This document shows positions 5,735-7,155 of a stretch of 7,155 nt of DNA, piece after piece (position 1 is the stretch's first letter; the number at the start of each line of letters is the position of its first letter). Under the pieces are notes generated by a model. The model worked only from the letters and a program-made list of their open reading frames with translations, made no database searches and was not told the DNA's origin. The DNA is taken from the NCBI GenBank assembly GCA_937907585.1, contig CALCVH010000036.1, forward strand, positions 1 to 7,155, given 5' to 3'. The DNA comes from an uncultured Bacillota bacterium (GTDB taxonomy: Bacteria; Bacillota_I; Bacilli_A; Izemoplasmatales; UBA1188). A program made the translations under genes and the position numbers.

Positions 5735-6697
5735 TTATTTTCTTTCACTATCAAATAGAGGAGAAAGAGGAAGATCGTCCAAAACTCTTTCAATAGCTTT
5801 TGAAATAAGACCACCTATTGATATTATTTCTAGTTGTGGGAATTTCTTTGAATCAGGTAATTCAATTGAGTTTGTTAAAACAACTTTTTCAAATCCAGCT
5901 GTAGATAATCTTTCAACAGCAGGCCCTGACAAAATTGCGTGAGACGCAAACATATAAACTTTTTGAGCTCCGGCTTTCTTTAAAGCTTGACAAGCATTAT
6001 ATACAGTTCCGGCCGTATCGATTAAGTCGTCGATAATTACGCAGTTTTTACCTTCAACATTACCGATAATGCCCATAACTTCACTGACATTTGGTCTAGG
6101 TCTTCTCTTGTCTATGATTGCGATATCAGCTTCAAATGGCTCAGCGAGTCTTCTGGCTCTAGCGGCGCCTCCATGATCTGGTGATACTACAACAAAGTTG
6201 TCGATTTTCTTTTCTTCAATATATTTATGGAATAGTGGCATTCCTTGTAAATTATCGATAGGAATGTTGAAGAAACCTTGAATTTGTGGTGCATGTAAAT
6301 CCAAGCAAATGATTCTTGTTGCGCCAGCGGCTGTCAATAAATCAGCAACTAATTTAGCAGAAATTGGTTCTCTTGATTTTGCTTTTCTGTCTTGTCTAGA
6401 ATAACCATAATATGGCATTACAATATTGATTTCTCTTGCAGACGCTCTTTTGAGTGCATCAATAAAAATCAATAATTCCATTAAGTGTTCGTTTACAGGA
6501 GATGACGTAGATTGAACAACGAAGACTTTATGTCCTCTAACTGTTTCATCAATGTTTACACCGACTTCTCCATCAGCAAATCTGCTTATTTGACATCCAG
6601 ATAATGGGACACCAAGCAAATCAGAAACTTCTTTTGCAAGTTTTTCGCTTGCTGTTAATGCAAATAGTTTGATTTTTTCACCATGATATAAAGCCAT
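5735..6697 (-). CDS. prs: Ribose-phosphate pyrophosphokinase (PRPP synthetase)
   Basis: Makes PRPP and AMP from ribose 5-phosphate and ATP, feeding purine, pyrimidine, NAD, His and Trp pathways. At 320 residues it matches class I enzymes (about 315). Visible signatures: SRFADGEVGVNI (38-49), the flexible ATP loop YYGYSRQDRKAKSREPISAK (96-115), the metal-binding DLHA with H135 (133-136), DKRRPRPN (196-203) and the PRPP/ribose-phosphate loop VIIDDLIDTAGT (220-231). All key positions look intact. The start is fixed by an in-frame TAA four codons upstream, yet the best ribosome site, AGGAAGG (6714-6720), is 16 nt from the ATG, longer than the usual 5-10. It lies directly downstream of spoVG, but with a terminator between and its own extended -10 promoter. 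In Bacillus the order is spoVG-gcaD(glmU)-prs; here glmU is absent from this position. Confidence 0.98.
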   Translation of the reverse strand: MALYHGEKIKLFALTASEKLAKEVSDLLGVPLSGCQISRFADGEVGVNIDETVRGHKVFVVQSTSSPVNEHLMELLIFIDALKRASAREINIVMPYYGYSRQDRKAKSREPISAKLVADLLTAAGATRIICLDLHAPQIQGFFNIPIDNLQGMPLFHKYIEEKKIDNFVVVSPDHGGAARARRLAEPFEADIAIIDKRRPRPNVSEVMGIIGNVEGKNCVIIDDLIDTAGTVYNACQALKKAGAQKVYMFASHAILSGPAVERLSTAGFEKVVLTNSIELPDSKKFPQLEIISIGGLISKAIERVLDDLPLSPLFDSERK

Positions 6698-6736
6698 TGT
6701 TTTTAATTATATTCCTTCCTATTTTTCTTTAGTTAA

Positions 6737-6745
6737 ATTATATCA
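6737..6745 (-). promoter_or_regulatory. Extended -10 promoter of prs
   Basis: TGATATAAT on the minus strand is a TGN-TATAAT extended -10 element, which can work without a good -35; the -35 position is only a T run from the spoVG terminator. Transcription would start near 6730, about 33 nt before the prs ATG. Confidence 0.65.
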
Positions 6746-6758
6746 CTTTTTAGATAAT

Positions 6759-6778
6759 AAAAAAACACCAAAATGGTG
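6759..6778 (-). terminator. Intrinsic terminator of spoVG
   Basis: On the minus strand CACCA-TTT-TGGTG (6766-6778) forms a 5-bp stem followed by seven T (A6759-A6765 on plus). Flanking A and T tracts can extend the stem. It starts 7 nt after the spoVG stop and separates it from prs. The short stem may allow some read-through. Confidence 0.75.
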
Positions 6779-6785
6779 CGTTTTT

Positions 6786-7040
6786 TTATTCTAAATTGTT
6801 GTAAGCTTCAAGCACTTTTTTAGTGATCTCATCTCTAAAAGACTGAACAAGAGGGTGAGCTATATCTTTGTACTCACCAGTTGAGCTTTTTCTAGAAGGC
6901 ATAACCACAAAATCCTCCTCAAGGCCCTCAACCACTTTTAAACCATGAACAACAAAAACCTCATCGAAAGTAATAGAAGCTAGTGCTTTAGTTTTGTTTC
7001 CAGATTCAACTTTTTTTATTCTTACATCAGTAATTTCCAT
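6786..7040 (-). CDS. spoVG: SpoVG family regulatory protein
   Basis: Small nucleic-acid-binding regulator, 84 residues (B. subtilis SpoVG has 97). In Bacillus it affects septation and spore cortex formation; in Staphylococcus, Listeria and Borrelia, homologues bind DNA or RNA and modulate virulence or metabolic genes. Here it need not imply sporulation. The match covers the whole conserved core: MEITDVRIKKV (1-11), ALASITFDEVFVVHGLKVVEG (19-39), FVVMPSRKSSTGEYKDIAHP (44-63) and the C-terminal helix to YNNLE. Only the variable acidic C-terminal tail of longer homologues is missing. The ATG is set by a strong GGAGGAGG site (7046-7053) 5 nt upstream. It has its own sigma-A promoter and a terminator, so it is mainly monocistronic. 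Confidence 0.97.
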   Translation of the reverse strand: MEITDVRIKKVESGNKTKALASITFDEVFVVHGLKVVEGLEEDFVVMPSRKSSTGEYKDIAHPLVQSFRDEITKKVLEAYNNLE

Positions 7041-7052
7041 AAAAGCCTCCTC

Positions 7053-7075
7053 CTTTATAATCTTCTATTATAAAG
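7053..7075. repeat. 9-bp-arm inverted repeat over the spoVG -10 region
   Basis: CTTTATAAT (7053-7061) and ATTATAAAG (7067-7075) are perfect inverted copies separated by 5 nt. One arm contains the spoVG -10 box and the other reaches the AAAGG of the ribosome binding site. A transcript starting near 7060 would lack the upstream arm, so if functional it would act as a DNA operator, or as an RNA hairpin only on transcripts entering from upstream. Confidence 0.45.
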
Positions 7076-7094
7076 AAAACCTATAAAAATGCAA
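7067..7094 (-). promoter_or_regulatory. Sigma-A promoter of spoVG
   Basis: On the minus strand TTGCAT (7089-7094), a 16-nt spacer and a perfect TATAAT (7067-7072) make a good housekeeping promoter. The transcript would begin near 7060, giving a leader of about 20 nt that is mostly ribosome binding site. Confidence 0.75.
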
Positions 7095-7155
7095 CGCTTT
7101 TTGTTAAAAACAGAGGTGCAAAGCATAAAAAATTGAAAAATTTTATTTTTTCTTA
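7095..7155. other. Non-coding right edge
   Basis: No gene seen. On the minus strand AAAATT and AATTTT flank TTTC within 7125-7150, followed by more T; this could be the weak A/T-only terminator of a minus-strand gene beyond the right edge, but it is not strong enough to call. Confidence 0.35.

Noticed and set aside
6706..6711. A second TATAAT upstream of prs
   Set aside because: The -35 position reads AACTAA and transcription would start almost at the ATG; the TGN-extended box at 6737-6745 is the better promoter.
134..7040. Possible use of UGA as tryptophan (Mollicutes code)
   Set aside because: Trp positions in AsnRS and delta are TGG and every protein is full length under the standard code. 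No TGA stop occurs among seven genes, but seven is too few to conclude anything.

Overview
The window carries seven protein genes of an AT-rich, low-GC Gram-positive bacterium. The evidence is an RNA polymerase delta subunit (rpoE, a Bacilli/Mollicutes-side protein), spoVG beside prs, classical AGGAGG-type ribosome binding sites, TTGNNN/TATAAT promoters and intrinsic terminators. Inferred placement: a Bacilli-class or Mollicutes-related lineage, possibly one of the reduced, poorly cultured groups near Erysipelotrichales, Acholeplasma or RF39. The sequence alone does not fix the genus. Tryptophan is TGG and the proteins are full length under the standard code, so UGA-as-Trp is not supported. 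The seven stop codons are five TAA and two TAG.

Layout, left to right. Positions 1-91 are non-coding. A minus-strand DUF4097-type lipoprotein gene (134-1003) ends at a strong terminator (92-118) and is divergent from lysS (1109-3016, plus). The gap between them holds a clear sigma-A promoter for lysS, overlaid by a 20-bp inverted repeat. The lysS product is unusual: a complete class II lysyl-tRNA synthetase followed by an extra C-terminal tRNA-binding OB domain of the MetRS/Trbp111 type. A bidirectional terminator (3015-3058) separates lysS from the convergent minus-strand block.

The minus-strand block reads right to left: spoVG (promoter and terminator of its own), prs (extended -10 promoter, own terminator), asnS (-10 box and a palindromic leader), rpoE (41 nt after asnS, no terminator between), then an unrecognised 174-residue acidic helical protein. 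A terminator-like hairpin separates the last two genes and its 3' arm could also pair with the last gene's Shine-Dalgarno sequence.

Functionally this is mostly housekeeping: charging of tRNA-Lys and tRNA-Asn, PRPP synthesis, RNA polymerase recycling and a SpoVG regulator. The two aminoacyl-tRNA synthetase leaders are too short for T-box riboswitches. The spoVG-prs pair lacks the glmU (gcaD) gene that lies between them in Bacillus, which would fit reduced cell-wall precursor synthesis but does not prove it. I see no mobile element, CRISPR array, phage module, tRNA or rRNA. The points most worth a second look are the LysRS fusion, the unknown gene after rpoE with its hairpin, and perfect 9-bp-arm inverted repeats at three separate promoters or leaders.
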